Shown piece by piece: positions 11,010 through 21,376 of a DNA stretch of 42,659 nt. Under the pieces are notes generated by a model that did not search any database, had not been told where the DNA came from, and saw only the letters and a list, made by a program, of their open reading frames with translations. How positions within the stretch are numbered: position 1 is the stretch's first letter; every line of letters starts with the position of its first letter. The translations under genes and the position numbers were made by a program. Source of the stretch: Rhynchosporium graminicola (Eukaryota > Ascomycota > Leotiomycetes > Helotiales > Ploettnerulaceae); assembly GCA_900074885.1 (NCBI GenBank), contig FJUW01000057.1, forward strand, positions 1,891-44,549, read 5' to 3'.

Positions 11010-11766
11010 TTAATACGTATTAGAATAGAGTTTACTAGCTTATTAAACTTTATAATACGTAGAGATTATAATAGTAACTCTAGTAGAAGAGTTAAAGATA
11101 AGCGAGAGACCCTTACGAGGAACCTATCTTATACGGAGATTAGTCTATCTGTAGTATCTTCTAGAGAGTTATTCTTTTCCTCTTATTCTGCTAATTATTA
11201 TAAAAGAGAATAGATCAGATTCGAGTTATCTATAGAGATAAGAATACTTAGTAATTATACTCTTAGTGAATTTCGCTTTTATTTTCCTTTCTCTCTTAGT
11301 TAGTACTTCCTTAATAAAGTATTAATATTCTCTAGTATAAGAGATATTTAAAGTAAGAGAGAGTATAATAGATTAGGTTCGGAAGTAGAGTGAGAGGGAT
11401 CGCGTTAAGTTCCTTTAGAACCGGAAAAGTCTCTAGTTAGTTAGTTAGGAGCTATAATAATAGTTTAAAAAGGGGTATATTAGGGCTATTTCGGCGGCAA
11501 TATATAGAGGTTGAAGTTCCGGGGTATTTATTATACCTTTTTCAAAATCTATTTATAATTCCTTTATACTAAGGGAGTTATTAAAAGAGTATTAGCGAAG
11601 ACTTCCTCTATTATACTATTTGCGATAAGCTGAATTAAACTCTGATTTATAGCTATCCGAGAGATCTCTAGAATCTTAGCTATATACGAGTAGTTATCAG
11701 ATAACTAACTTAGTAAGTAAGATATTATATTAAGCTATCTCTAGCTATCTTAATCTTCTTATTTAA
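11010..11766 (-). pseudogene. E1 gag N-terminal part and leader, split off by the copia insertion
   Basis: The minus-strand frame from about 11740 down to 11010 is coherent apart from TAA/TAG codons. It contains a helix-turn-helix-like segment, YSYIAKILEISRIAINQ, at about 11641-11700 and a coiled-coil-like Leu/Lys/Gln stretch. At the copia site it reads SILIRI; with the insert and one TTAAT copy removed it continues in phase as NKREDTNSNK at 3940-3970. This is therefore the upstream half of the E1 gag frame, longer than what E2 retains. Function of the N-terminal part is unknown. Confidence 0.65.
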
Positions 11767-11981
11767 TATAACGATATAAGACTTAAAGCAGTATATAAGT
11801 AAAGATAAAATAAGTAGGGAAGCTAAGAGTAATCTTATGTAATCTATTACTAAGGAAATAAGAAGATAAGGAAAAGAAGAGAGAGATATAGAGTACGAGG
11901 CCCCTTATATATATATACCGGTACTAGTCTGATACTATATCGAGTCGGATACTAGTTATACCGGGATACCTATGATGCCTG

Positions 11982-12487
11982 TGTCACGAACCCGGTAAGG
12001 TTCTTAGTACCAAAACCGTCTTGGCACCAGAATACTGATAGTACTACTATATAGTACGTACTAAACGGGTTTTAGTACTAAAGAGAGAGTTAGTATAATT
12101 AGGAGAATAGTACTAATACGATTATAGTATAAATCAGCGACTAGTACTATAAGCCTACCTATATCGTAGTAATAATAATATTATAGTTATAAGTGATCTA
12201 GGATCACGTGATAAAGTCTAGCTTAGCGGGAGTCTAGTAAATGGAGTCGGACTCCATATAAGGGACTCCCTAAGTAGAAGACTCCTAATAGAGAAGAAAG
12301 TTCTATATAAGACTAGTACTTCTGCTATTAGATAGGAGCTTTATACTTAAATTCATATAGTAATTAATACCTACTTATAATATCTTAATTCTAATTAAGA
12401 ACTGAATTTCTTATTTACTTTACTTTATAGCTAATACTAACTGACGAGCTTATATACTACGTACTAGTTAGAACTAGGAATATTATA
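11982..12487 (+). repeat. 5' LTR of the nested gypsy element
   Basis: It starts TGTCACGAACCCGG and ends AATATTATA, which corresponds to AACGTTACA in the 3' copy. Its first 80 bases are little mutated, whereas its last 80 are strongly mutated; the 3' LTR shows the reverse. A palindromic ATCTAGGATCACGTGAT stretch lies at about 12188-12212. Confidence 0.92.
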
Positions 12488-12639
12488 CTTTAAGTACTTT
12501 ACTTGAAGTATTATTAGTAAGAATAAAATAGCTCCTAAAGAAAGATTAGTTATAAGAGAAGGATCTTAAGTTAATAAGATAAAGAAAACTAATAAAGTTA
12601 CTCCACCTCGAGTTAACTTACTTAATACTTATTATAGAA

Positions 12640-13690
12640 ATTAAAATAACTTAAGATAATTTATCCTTTAGTATTAAATATACCTCACTTTTAATAGAAA
12701 TAATTTCGAAGCAGATTCCCTTAAAGTCTTATAGATTACTTTATTCTTTTATAATACTATAGCTTACTAGATCGAACTAGCCTTAAGTAATTACTTAGTT
12801 AATTAATATCTAACTAAAGCTTATTCTACTACTATAACTAAAAAGAGTTAAGTTATCTTTCGAACTATCATAAGCTTTATTACTACTATTAAGGGAGTTT
12901 TTAGAGATCTTAATAAGAAAGAATAAGCTAAGAAGTACTTACTCGGAATTCAATAGTAAGGATCTATTTATAAATATATTACTAAGTTCTGCTATTATTC
13001 TATATAGTTAGACTAGATAGATAGCGGATTAAGAGCTTAATACTACTAGAGCTTTAAGGATTATATTAAGGATAAGCTCTCTAAGACTAATAAACTAGAT
13101 AATCTAGAAGACTTAATTAAATTATCTATTACTATTAATAAACGAATCTAAGAATAAGCGAAAAAGAAAGAAGAGTATTTTATACTTATTTACCTTTAGA
13201 AATCTTAATTTCTATAATAATATAATAAATATTAAGGAAATTTCTAATTTTACTTAAATAATAAATAAAACTATTATAATCTAATAGAAATAGATAAAGT
13301 AAAAAAAAGATCTAAGAGCTAAGCTAAGAAAGATAAACGTTAAGAGAAGAGCTTATATTATATATATAATAAGCTAAGATATCTTATATATAATTATTCT
13401 TAGAAGAAGAAGTAGAGAAGAAAACCTTAGAATAAACCTAAGAGAGAATTCGAACTAGCTAAAAGGAAGCCAGATTACTAAGAAGCTTCTAGCGTAGAAT
13501 AGAGTTTATAGGACTTTATAGCTTATAAATCTAATAAAGAATTCGAAGAGAACTTAATTAAACTTCTAGATAAAGACTAAGAAAGCTAAAGTATTATAAA
13601 TAAAAGAAACTATCTATATAATAATCTTCTATATAATAATAAGAACTAGACTCTTCGAAATCATAATAATAGAAGAAAAATATAAATCTT
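12640..13690 (+). pseudogene. Gag remnant of the nested gypsy element
   Basis: The plus-strand translation is Lys/Asn/Tyr rich with numerous TAA/TAG codons. At about 13350-13400 there is a Tyr-rich stretch (YIYNKLRYLIYNY) followed by a Lys/Arg-rich tail. It has the spacing of the last three ligands of a CCHC zinc knuckle with Cys and His replaced by Tyr. Upstream capsid sequence is not recognisable in detail. Boundaries are approximate. Confidence 0.55.
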
Positions 13691-14159
13691 TAATAGAATA
13701 AAGTCCGATTTTATAGAATATTACTAAACTTATAATATACTTAACTTAAGTATAAACTATATTATAGCTTATTATAATACTATTATTATTATATTCTAAG
13801 TTAATACTAGGGATATTAAGGAATAACTAGATTATTATATAGCTAATCTCTAAGGAGAACTTGAACTAAAGGAATTCGAATAATTAGATTAGTTCCTTCG
13901 AATTAAAGATACCTAGGCTATTATTAAGGAAATAGAAGAGCAATACTATTAGTAGAGAAGATAATATCTATTAGAACTAGCTACTTATTAGAGAATAATA
14001 CTAGATCTTATTCAGGGATAAGCTAATCTCTATTACTATATACTCTATACTCTAGTTACTTTTAAACTTAGCTTTAGGACTTAGTTAAACGAAATAATAA
14101 GAAGAACTATTAAAGAAATATATAATTACTTCTTAAAAGAACTATTATACTTAGAGCTT

Positions 14160-17100
14160 ATTATTACTAGAGAGTTCGATTAGTTAATCTTACTAATTAT
14201 AGTAAATAATATTAAGATAAAAGCACTTATCGATTCGGGAGCTATAGAATACTTTATAAACCTGGCCTTTATTAAGAAATAGAATATTCCTACTACTATT
14301 AACTCGAAACTATATTACATTACTTTATTAGATAGAAAAGGCGCTAGATTAGATAGATAAGTCCGTAGAAAGATAGAAAGAATAAAGATAATTATTAATA
14401 GATATAAAGAAATACTCTACTTCGATATAATACTTATTAGATAATATAATATTATATTAAGAATATTATAACTATATAACTATAATCCTAGCGTAAACTA
14501 AATAACTAGGAAAGTTATGTTTAGTAATTATAAATATAAATATAATTAACTAGCTAGTAAAAGAGAAGCTAGTACTACCTTTTTAATAAAAACGCTAATA
14601 GACTCTAGTTAATTAAGTTAGGTTCCTAGTTAGATAGAACTTAGGAATTATCTTAGTTAGATAGATAATATTCAGGAGTAACTACTCGAACTATATAAGA
14701 AGTTCTCGAAATTATTCGAGGATCCGTAGGATATAAGAGCTCTACTTAAGTATAAACTCTAGGATTATAAAATGAACTTTAAGAATAGATTTATACTTAT
14801 TAAAAAGAAACTTCGCTATTATAATTATAATACTACGAGAATACTTAAGGAGTATCGAGAGTTAAGTATAAAGAAAGGATAGATTCGGAAATCTAAGTTA
14901 TTATATACTATTAATATACTAGTAATTAAGAAAGTAGGAGATCCTAAGGGAAGATTATATAAAGACTATTAGATAATTAATAATAGAACTATAAGAGATA
15001 TACATCTTTTACTAAACGCGTAATACCTGCGGGATAAGCTTACTAAAGTAAAGATATATACTAAATTAGACTAATATAATATATTTAATTTAATCTAAAT
15101 TAAAGAGAGATATAAGTAGAAGACTACTTTCGTATTACCCTTAGGGCTATAGGAATATATAGTAATACTATTTAGCTTAACTAATACCCTAGCTATATAT
15201 TAAAAGCAGAATAATAATATTCTTAAGGACTTTATTAGGAAATTTACTATATGTTACCTAGATAATATCCTAGTATACTCGAAGACTATCGAGGTATACT
15301 AAGATTATATTACCTAAGTTATAGAAGTATTATATAAAGTAGATTCTATACTAAAGATATTGAAATATAAATTCTTAGTTAAGTAAGTTACTTTCTTAAG
15401 ATATATTATTTACTTAGGAGAGATAAGTATTAACCCGGAGAGAATTAGAGCTATAAAGGAATAAGAATTACTAAAGAATATTAAAGATATATAATTATAA
15501 TTAGGTTTCGCTAATTTCTATTAATAGTTTATTAGAAACTATTTTAAGATTACTAAACTACTTATAAGCTTAATAAGAAAAGGTATTCCTTTTACTTAAA
15601 CTAGCTAATATAAGGAAGCTTTTTAGAGAATTAAGAAAGATAAACGCCTTAGATACTTATATTAGTATAATATACTTATAATAAGATAATAAAAGATAAT
15701 TATACTTACTTACTTATTTTTCAGAGAAAATATCTCTAGCTAAATAGAATTATAATATCTATAAGAAAGAACTTATAGCGATCGTTAAAGTACTTAGATA
15801 CTAGAAAATATACTTATAAGAAGCTAAGTTCCTAGTTATTATCTATATTAATTATATAAATCTTCGAACCTTTATAACTACTAAGGTCTTAAAAAATCGT
15901 CGATTAGCTTAATAGTCTAAGGAACTCGCTTCTTTTAGCTTAATTATTAAGTATATATAAGGAAAAGATAATATATAAGTAGATACTCTAAGTAGATTAC
16001 TAAGTTATAAAGATAATAAGATCTATAATAAGACTACTTTACTTAGATAGCTAGATAATAGAGATATAGTTACTAATATTCGAGAAGCTATTATAATTAA
16101 GTAAGAAATTAAGAGATTTTAATATAATACTTTAAGAGAGGTTTAATAAAAGAATAGAATATCCTTAGATAAGACTAAGGAACTCGTTATAAGGAATATA
16201 ATTAAGAATAGTATTATACGAGTTAATAGAAAGGTTTAGCTTCCGCTAAGCTTAGTAGAAGTATATATTAAAGAATAATATAAGCTTCTCGTGTATAGAT
16301 ATTAAGGGATATGAAGAATATATCTGAGGATTTCAAGAAACTACTAGTCGGAAGGACTCTACTAAGTAGTTAAAGAAGTACTAGCTAACTATAATATCTA
16401 TATTAGGAATAAGTCTTCTTAATATATACCTTATAAGTAGATAATTATAATAATAATACTACTAATATCTTAGAAATTAATATTATAGGACTTCATAGGG
16501 CTATTACTACTATCGAAGGACTTAATCATAAGAGTTAGCTATAATATAATACTTATTATTATAGAAAGACTTATTAAGTATATAATCTTAGTATTAGTCT
16601 TATCTACTCTTATAGCCGAATACTTAGTATAAGTATATCTTAAGGAGATAGTCTCTAAGTATAAAGTACTTAAAGAAATTATATCAGATCAAGATAAGTT
16701 ATTTATATTAAAGTTCTAGAATACTTTAATAGAGTTCCTAGAGACTAAATAAAAACTATTAATAACTTTCTATCTTTAGACTAATAAAGGAAATAAAAGA
16801 ATAAACTAAGTAATTAAAGTATACTTATATTATTATATTAATTATTAATAAAATAATTAGATAGAATTACTACTACTAGTAGAGTTTATATATAATAGCT
16901 GGACTACGGAAATAATAAAAGTTATATTATTCTTCGCGAATTATAGTTATAAACTTATTACTTATAAAGAACTTAACTTAATAGTTAAGGATAATAATAT
17001 AGCTCGTATTTAGGTTAAGAATATCTAGGATCTTTATAAGGAACTTATAAAAGAACTCTAGTTTATAATAGAGAAGAATACGTATTATTATAATAAGAAC

Positions 17101-17940
17101 TATAGTTAGAAGCTAATACTATAGGAGAGAGATAAGGTTTACTTTCTACGAAAAAATATTAATATATAGAGATTAAGTAATAAGCTAGATTATAAGAAAC
17201 TTAGATTATTTAAAATTAAATAAGTTAAAGGACTTTTGAATTATAAACTCTAGTTATTAGCTATAATAAAGAAGATATTCCTAATATTCTATATATCCTT
17301 ATTAGAAAAAGTACTACTAGGAGTACTACTAGCTCTAAAGATATATACTAAACTAGTTAACTTACTTATAGAATATAATATAAAGGAACTACTAGATTAT
17401 TAGTATAAACGAGGTATTATTAGATACTTAGTAAAATAGAAGAACTACTTATATTCGGAAAATATATAAGAACTTAAAATAAGCTTTTATTACTTAGTAT
17501 TACTAGCTAGTTTCTATTAACGAAACCTAGATCTACTTAGAAAGGATTAGCTAAGTCGAAAAGTAACTCTATTATCGAGTTAGAAAGAAGCTCGAGGGGA
17601 AAGAAGGAAAGTAACCTTTCTGCGATAGCTAACTTAATAGTAGGAAGAGGAAGCTAAGGAAGCTAGTTAGAGTATTTATCTAGACGAGACTCAGGAGGAA
17701 TAGAAGAACGAGACGAGACTCAGGAGGAATAGAAGAACGCTTTACTTTCTTAAGCTATTAGAATCGATAAACCTCTTTTAAGGGAAGCTATATAGCTAGA
17801 TACTCTAAGGTATTATAGGATCTTTTCGCTCGAATATACTCGAAATAATAAGTTAATTCCTTGAGATCTAGAAAATAATTTCGATATTATTTCTAATAAA
17901 AGGAATAAGTCTCTACCGGACGATTTAATTTTTTAATACG
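14160..17940 (+). pseudogene. Pol remnant of the nested gypsy element with chromodomain
   Basis: Landmarks in order: protease LIDSGAIEYFI (DSGA at 14232-14243); RT catalytic box YLDNILVYS (15255-15281, family YLDDILVYS); RNase H (about 15660-15990); and integrase catalytic start DFIGLLLLSKDL (16489 on). A chromodomain lies at 17371-17530, reading EYNIKELLDY, then RYLVK and NYLYSEN, as in the family EVEEILDxR...YLVKWKGY..ENTWEP. The chromodomain of such elements reads methylated histone H3 and directs integration into heterochromatin. In-frame TAA/TAG codons throughout exclude function. Confidence 0.82.
17682..17739 (+). repeat. Perfect 29-bp tandem duplication
   Basis: The unit 17682-17710 is repeated exactly at 17711-17739, just downstream of the chromodomain. 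Both copies keep an unmutated CTCAGG. Exact identity suggests it arose after most mutation, or is a small assembly slip. Confidence 0.85.
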
Positions 17941-18070
17941 TACTACGAGTATAATACGCTCTTTTATCTTCTTATAATTAGAAGATAATATATTAGGAAA
18001 GGAAGTTGAAATCTTACTGATTATTAATATCTCTATTAGTATACTTAAGCGTAAGGATACGCTAAGATAG

Positions 18071-18081
18071 AAGGAGGATAG
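18071..18081 (+). other. Polypurine tract of the nested gypsy element
   Basis: AAGGAGGATAG lies immediately before the 3' LTR, the expected place for the plus-strand primer. Confidence 0.65.
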
Positions 18082-18587
18082 TATTACGAACCTAGTAAAG
18101 TTCTTAGTACTAAAACCGTCTTAGTATCAGAATACTAATAGTACTACTATATAATACGTACTAAACGGGTTTTAGTACTAAAGAGAGAGTTAGTATAATT
18201 AGGAGAATAGTACTAATATAGTTATAATATAAATTAGCAACTAGTATTATAAGCTTACCTATATCGTAGTAATAATAATATTATAGTTATAGGTGATCTA
18301 GGATCACGTGATTGAGTCTGACTTAGTAGGAGTCTAGTAAATGGAGTCGGACTCCATATAAGGGACTCCTTAAGTAGAAGACTCCTAATAGAGAAGAAAG
18401 TTCTATATAAGACTAGTACTTCTACTATTAGATAGAAGCTTCGTGCTTAAATTTATATAGTAATTAATACTTACTTATAACGTCTTAATTCTAATTAAGA
18501 ACCGAACTTCTTATTTACTTTACTTTATAGCTAATACTAACCGACGAGCCTGTACGCCGCGTACTAGTCAGAACCAGGAACGTTACA
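18082..18587 (+). repeat. 3' LTR of the nested gypsy element
   Basis: It is 506 bp, partner of 11982-12487. It starts TATTACGAACCTAG (mutated TGTCACGAACCxGG) and ends CAGGAACGTTACA, unmutated. The GCCTG duplication follows at 18588-18592, then the rest of the E1 LTR. Confidence 0.92.
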
Positions 18588-18654
18588 GCCTGTGAACTTA
18601 GGCCCTGGTATCTGTCCTTCTCCTCATATGATATTCAGGTAAGCTATTATCATA

Positions 18655-20066
18655 CAGAACTTATTATTATTACTATTAAAATTTTAAAAAGTATGAAGAA
18701 AATAAAATATATAGAAATAATTAAATAATTAGATAATAGGGAAATCTCCTTCTATTGAAAAGTCTTCTTAAGTAATACGCGTCCTAAGGAAATAATATAT
18801 AGTAAGGAATTATACTTCTTGCGAGAATCAGATAGAGTAAGGAATTATATCTCTTACTTATTATTATAATTAGAGAATTATACTTTTTATTATTAATTTT
18901 ACTCGCCTCTTACTATAAGTCTCGTTTAACTTCTTACTAATAGTTATAACGCGAGCGCTTTCTAAGAGAAGTTAATTAATATCTTATAAGTCTAATCCGA
19001 GGCTTATAACCTATTAAAAGATAGTGATTAATTACTAAAGTATATAAAGATAAAGATATTATATTAATAAGAGTTAAGAAGGAAAGGTTTCTTCTTTCTA
19101 TCTTAAAGCTATCTCTACGCACGACCTGACTAACTAAGCAGCTTAGTTATATAATAACTAATCGGAGTAATAGCTATACTTACTTCTTAATAGCAGGTAA
19201 TATATACGATATACTATCGAAAGCGTACTAGCTATAACTAGTAAGGGCACTATATGTATTAGCGTTATAGCTCCGTTAGACCCCTATATCTTATCTTACT
19301 ATTATCCCTAACTCTAAGATAAGATAGAACTTACTTGAGTCTTATGTTGTTACACTAGAGTTAACTACTAAGTAACGTTCTTTGAGTTTAAGAGTAAGTT
19401 CTTTAAATAGAGAAGGTAATATAATAATAGCTTATCTAAAGGATATATAGAAAGAAGAATATAGATTAGGACTTATATTATTAAGTTACTAGATATCTTA
19501 ATTTAATTAGCAGAATAGGTAGCCCCTAAAGCTAAAGGCCTAGGCTGCAGCCTTAGTGCACTATATCTTGAAGCACTCTCTAAAGCAATAGTATTATACT
19601 AAGGCTGGGATAATCGCGAGGCTGATATAGATCGGTAGCTTCTTACCCGCCTGTAGAGGAACGGGTGAAGAAACTTACTGAAAAGTGATGCTAATTGTGC
19701 TTTGTATGTAAAGTTTTATCTTTAAGAAATATTAATATCAAATATCTACCCTGCCCGCGTCGCTGTATGTAGTACAGTATCAGCTGGGGTGTCCTTCAAG
19801 CGAAAACACGTGATCTTCTGATGACGTCTGAACTGCCTCTAACTATTTACTTATATAGAAAGGTAGGTAAGTACTCGAGGAATAATTCACTTACGAGGCG
19901 GGAGAGGATCGGATATTGTATCTAATTTAAGAGAACACCGAACATATTGTACGATATAAGGATATTTGATACTATCAAAGTCCTAGCTTTACATCTTGCT
20001 TTTCATTTATTTCTTGATAGCGTTGATTATAACTATAGTTTAGGCTATGAAATAATGGTGGCTATA
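18655..20066. other. Intergenic stretch; mutation fades out; two inverted repeats
   Basis: No gene is visible. CpA is rare to about 19500, then becomes normal, so the edge of strong mutation lies near 19.5 kb. Two inverted repeats occur: TTAGTTAT/ATAACTAA at 19143-19161 and TATCTTATCTTA/TAAGATAAGATA (12-bp perfect arms, 16-base loop) at 19287-19326. Either could be a remnant of a small DNA transposon end, but no pairing terminal repeat was found. Confidence 0.5.
19287..19326. repeat. 12-bp perfect inverted repeat, 16-base spacer
   Basis: Arms at 19287-19298 and 19315-19326 pair perfectly. A/T-rich hairpin of unknown role; no gene ends close by that it could terminate. Confidence 0.6.
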
Positions 20067-20339
20067 TTAAAATAAATTTTGAATTGATAGGCTTATTTTA
20101 AGTGTATATATCTGGCGGATAATAGCAAAAGAGAGAATACGTAACCTGAATTGCAGTCGTGCTCTCTCCCGGATTTGCTGGGCTACGCTGAGCAGATTCT
20201 TTATATTTTCTTGTGACTGCTGTAGAAATTCACTATAAAAGTGAACTACTCGATCTTCCAAATCCGTATTACTATTTCTAGTATAATGCACCATATCCGA
20301 CTTAAGAAAACTACGATAAACGCTTCTGTAACGCCGCAA
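20067..20339 (-). CDS. Small hypothetical reading frame, perhaps the end of a degraded gene
   Basis: An open frame without internal stops reads in part LEDRVVHFYSEFLQQ and NLLSVAQQIRERARLQFR. It then becomes hydrophobic (ILSFAIIRQIYTL) and ends at a TAA at about 20067. No ATG opens the frame in a good context; upstream it is soon closed by stops, so it is probably a fragment. An amphipathic helix rich in Gln/Arg before a hydrophobic stretch is reminiscent of the C-terminal part of fungal CorA-like membrane proteins. This is only a weak impression and the family is not established. Confidence 0.3.
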   Translation of the reverse strand: MRRYRSVYRSFLKSDMVHYTRNSNTDLEDRVVHFYSEFLQQSQENIKNLLSVAQQIRERARLQFRLRILSFAIIRQIYTLKISLSIQNLF

Positions 20340-20492
20340 ATGGCATTGGATGCTAGCTATATACGATAACTATGCGAGTCTACTTCTTTCTATTCTATGA
20401 GTATTGCTAAAGTCTCGAGCAGAAAAGATTCTGGATTATCTTTTGTTATTAGCTGCGCGACCGGTTATTAGCTCTAGGTTTCCACGGGCAAG

Positions 20493-20660
20493 ATCTATAT
20501 CTGCTTCTTTTCGACCCTTGGTACTATTGGCATACGATTATACGAACGAGATCCATATTTGCTCTCTTTCCCTCGTTGGTACTATTGGCTTCTCTTTCAC
20601 GAACGACAACTATATCTGCTCTCCTTTCACTGTTGATGCCACTATATGTGCTTCATGAAT
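20493..20660. repeat. Degenerate tandem repeat, unit about 57-58 bp
   Basis: Three units begin at 20493, 20551 and 20608, each with a core like CTATATCTGCT followed by a pyrimidine-rich run and TTGGTACTATTGG or a variant. On the minus strand the units encode similar peptides of about 19 residues (PIVP..., then QI or NM, ending in V or VR), partly in shifted frames. This could be a former coding repeat upstream of the frame at 20067-20339, or a plain minisatellite. Confidence 0.55.
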
Positions 20661-21376
20661 AGAAACCCGATGATGTTGGATTTAAATATACTTGAGGACT
20701 TGAAGGCGGATCTCGAGAATGTATAATAACGGCTAGGTGTTGAGATTACTTTCCTGCTCTCCTGTGGCAGAAAAATACGATATATATAATAAAATCTCTT
20801 CTATATAAAAAATCTTAGTCTCTCCTTGCCGGTGATAATGATCTTGTCCTGAGCAGGACTTTAAAAGGCTCCTAGCTGCTTTTATGGCGTACTTCAGTTG
20901 GTATTTCGCGTAGTTATCCTACTTCTCCTTACTTGACTTAAGTTAGTGCTCTTGAATTCTATCAATTTCTTTTCTTGAGTTTCAGCCTGATTTCGGTTGT
21001 TGGGCCGACTCGTCACGAACGACCTTACCTTTGCCTTGCTTTCCCTTAGCGTGGGTTCTCGTCTATCTCGCATAAGTAATAAAATTTTTAATCTCTTTAC
21101 TTTTTCTAATAATAAAACCTTTAATACCGCGAATCGATCTGTATCTCGCAGTCTATTCTCTCAAAACCTATAGGTATGAAAAATTCCCCTTGAAACGATC
21201 CTTGGTAATAACGAAAGCCTAGCTAATAATATAAATAAAGATCGCCCTCGCGCGCTTCTCTAAAATCGTATTCTATAAATTTCTACTTAACACTAGTAAG
21301 CTTCTCTTCTTTCTCTCTTATCAGAAGCAAGATGACAGATAAATACTAATACAATACATAGACTATCTCCGTCGCC
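20661..21376. other. Upstream region of the helicase relic
   Basis: No coding frame is supported. There is a short palindrome, GTCCTGAGCAGGAC (20846-20859), and A/T-rich stretches such as TATATATAATAAAA near 20780. Base composition is closer to normal than in the flanking transposons. Any promoter of the gene at 21377 should lie here; no clear core element was identified. Confidence 0.35.

Larger units (their letters stand above)
11982..18587 (+). mobile_element. Chromodomain Ty3/gypsy retrotransposon nested in the E1 LTR
   Basis: A 6,606-bp element with two 506-bp LTRs (11982-12487 and 18082-18587) flanked by GCCTG duplications (11977-11981 and 18588-18592). Internal order is gag, protease, RT, RNase H, integrase, chromodomain, the order of chromoviruses. 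The inside is heavily RIP-mutated and almost without CpA. The outer ends of the two LTRs (about 11982-12060 and 18535-18587) keep far more CpA and TpG. It is younger than the E1 LTR it interrupts, and of another family than E1, as the LTRs and coding order on the strand show. Confidence 0.93.
546..18654 (-). mobile_element. Ty3/gypsy element E1, minus strand, twice interrupted
   Basis: E1 occupies 546-3970 and 11010-11981, and its LTR resumes at 18593-18654. The sequence from about 546 aligns by eye with E2 (from about 35395) and E3 (from about 42085). The order on the minus strand is LTR, gag, protease, RT and RNase H. Integrase, chromodomain and 3' LTR are missing on the left, cut off by the unit at 1-545. 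Stops are almost all TAA/TAG and CpA is nearly absent, the RIP pattern. A copia element sits in gag and a gypsy element sits in the LTR. The base pairs after the LTR (cagaa, 18655-18659) would be its right target duplication; the left copy is outside the window. Confidence 0.85.
11767..18654 (-). repeat. Right-hand (5') LTR of E1, split by a nested gypsy element
   Basis: The LTR is in two pieces, 11767-11981 and 18593-18654, together 277 bp. It starts TATAACGATA (originally TGTAACGACA) and ends ATCATA. Related copies lie at 27542-27810 (solo, inverted), 32057-32326 and 38750-39017, each 268-270 bp. In the minus orientation it carries a TATATATA-type promoter box (about 11915-11930). The right piece is hardly mutated, unlike the left. 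Confidence 0.88.

Noticed and set aside
10974..11213. A plus-strand 79-codon open frame
   Set aside because: It runs from the copia 3' LTR into E1 gag on the opposite strand. The minus strand has the coherent gag frame that rejoins at 3970.
19143..19161. Palindrome TTAGTTAT...ATAACTAA as an operator or transposon end
   Set aside because: No neighbouring gene or second terminal repeat supports a function, and such A/T palindromes are common by chance here.
20404..20658. A plus-strand 84-codon open frame
   Set aside because: It consists largely of the 57-bp tandem repeat, has no recognised domain, and the minus-strand reading is equally coherent.
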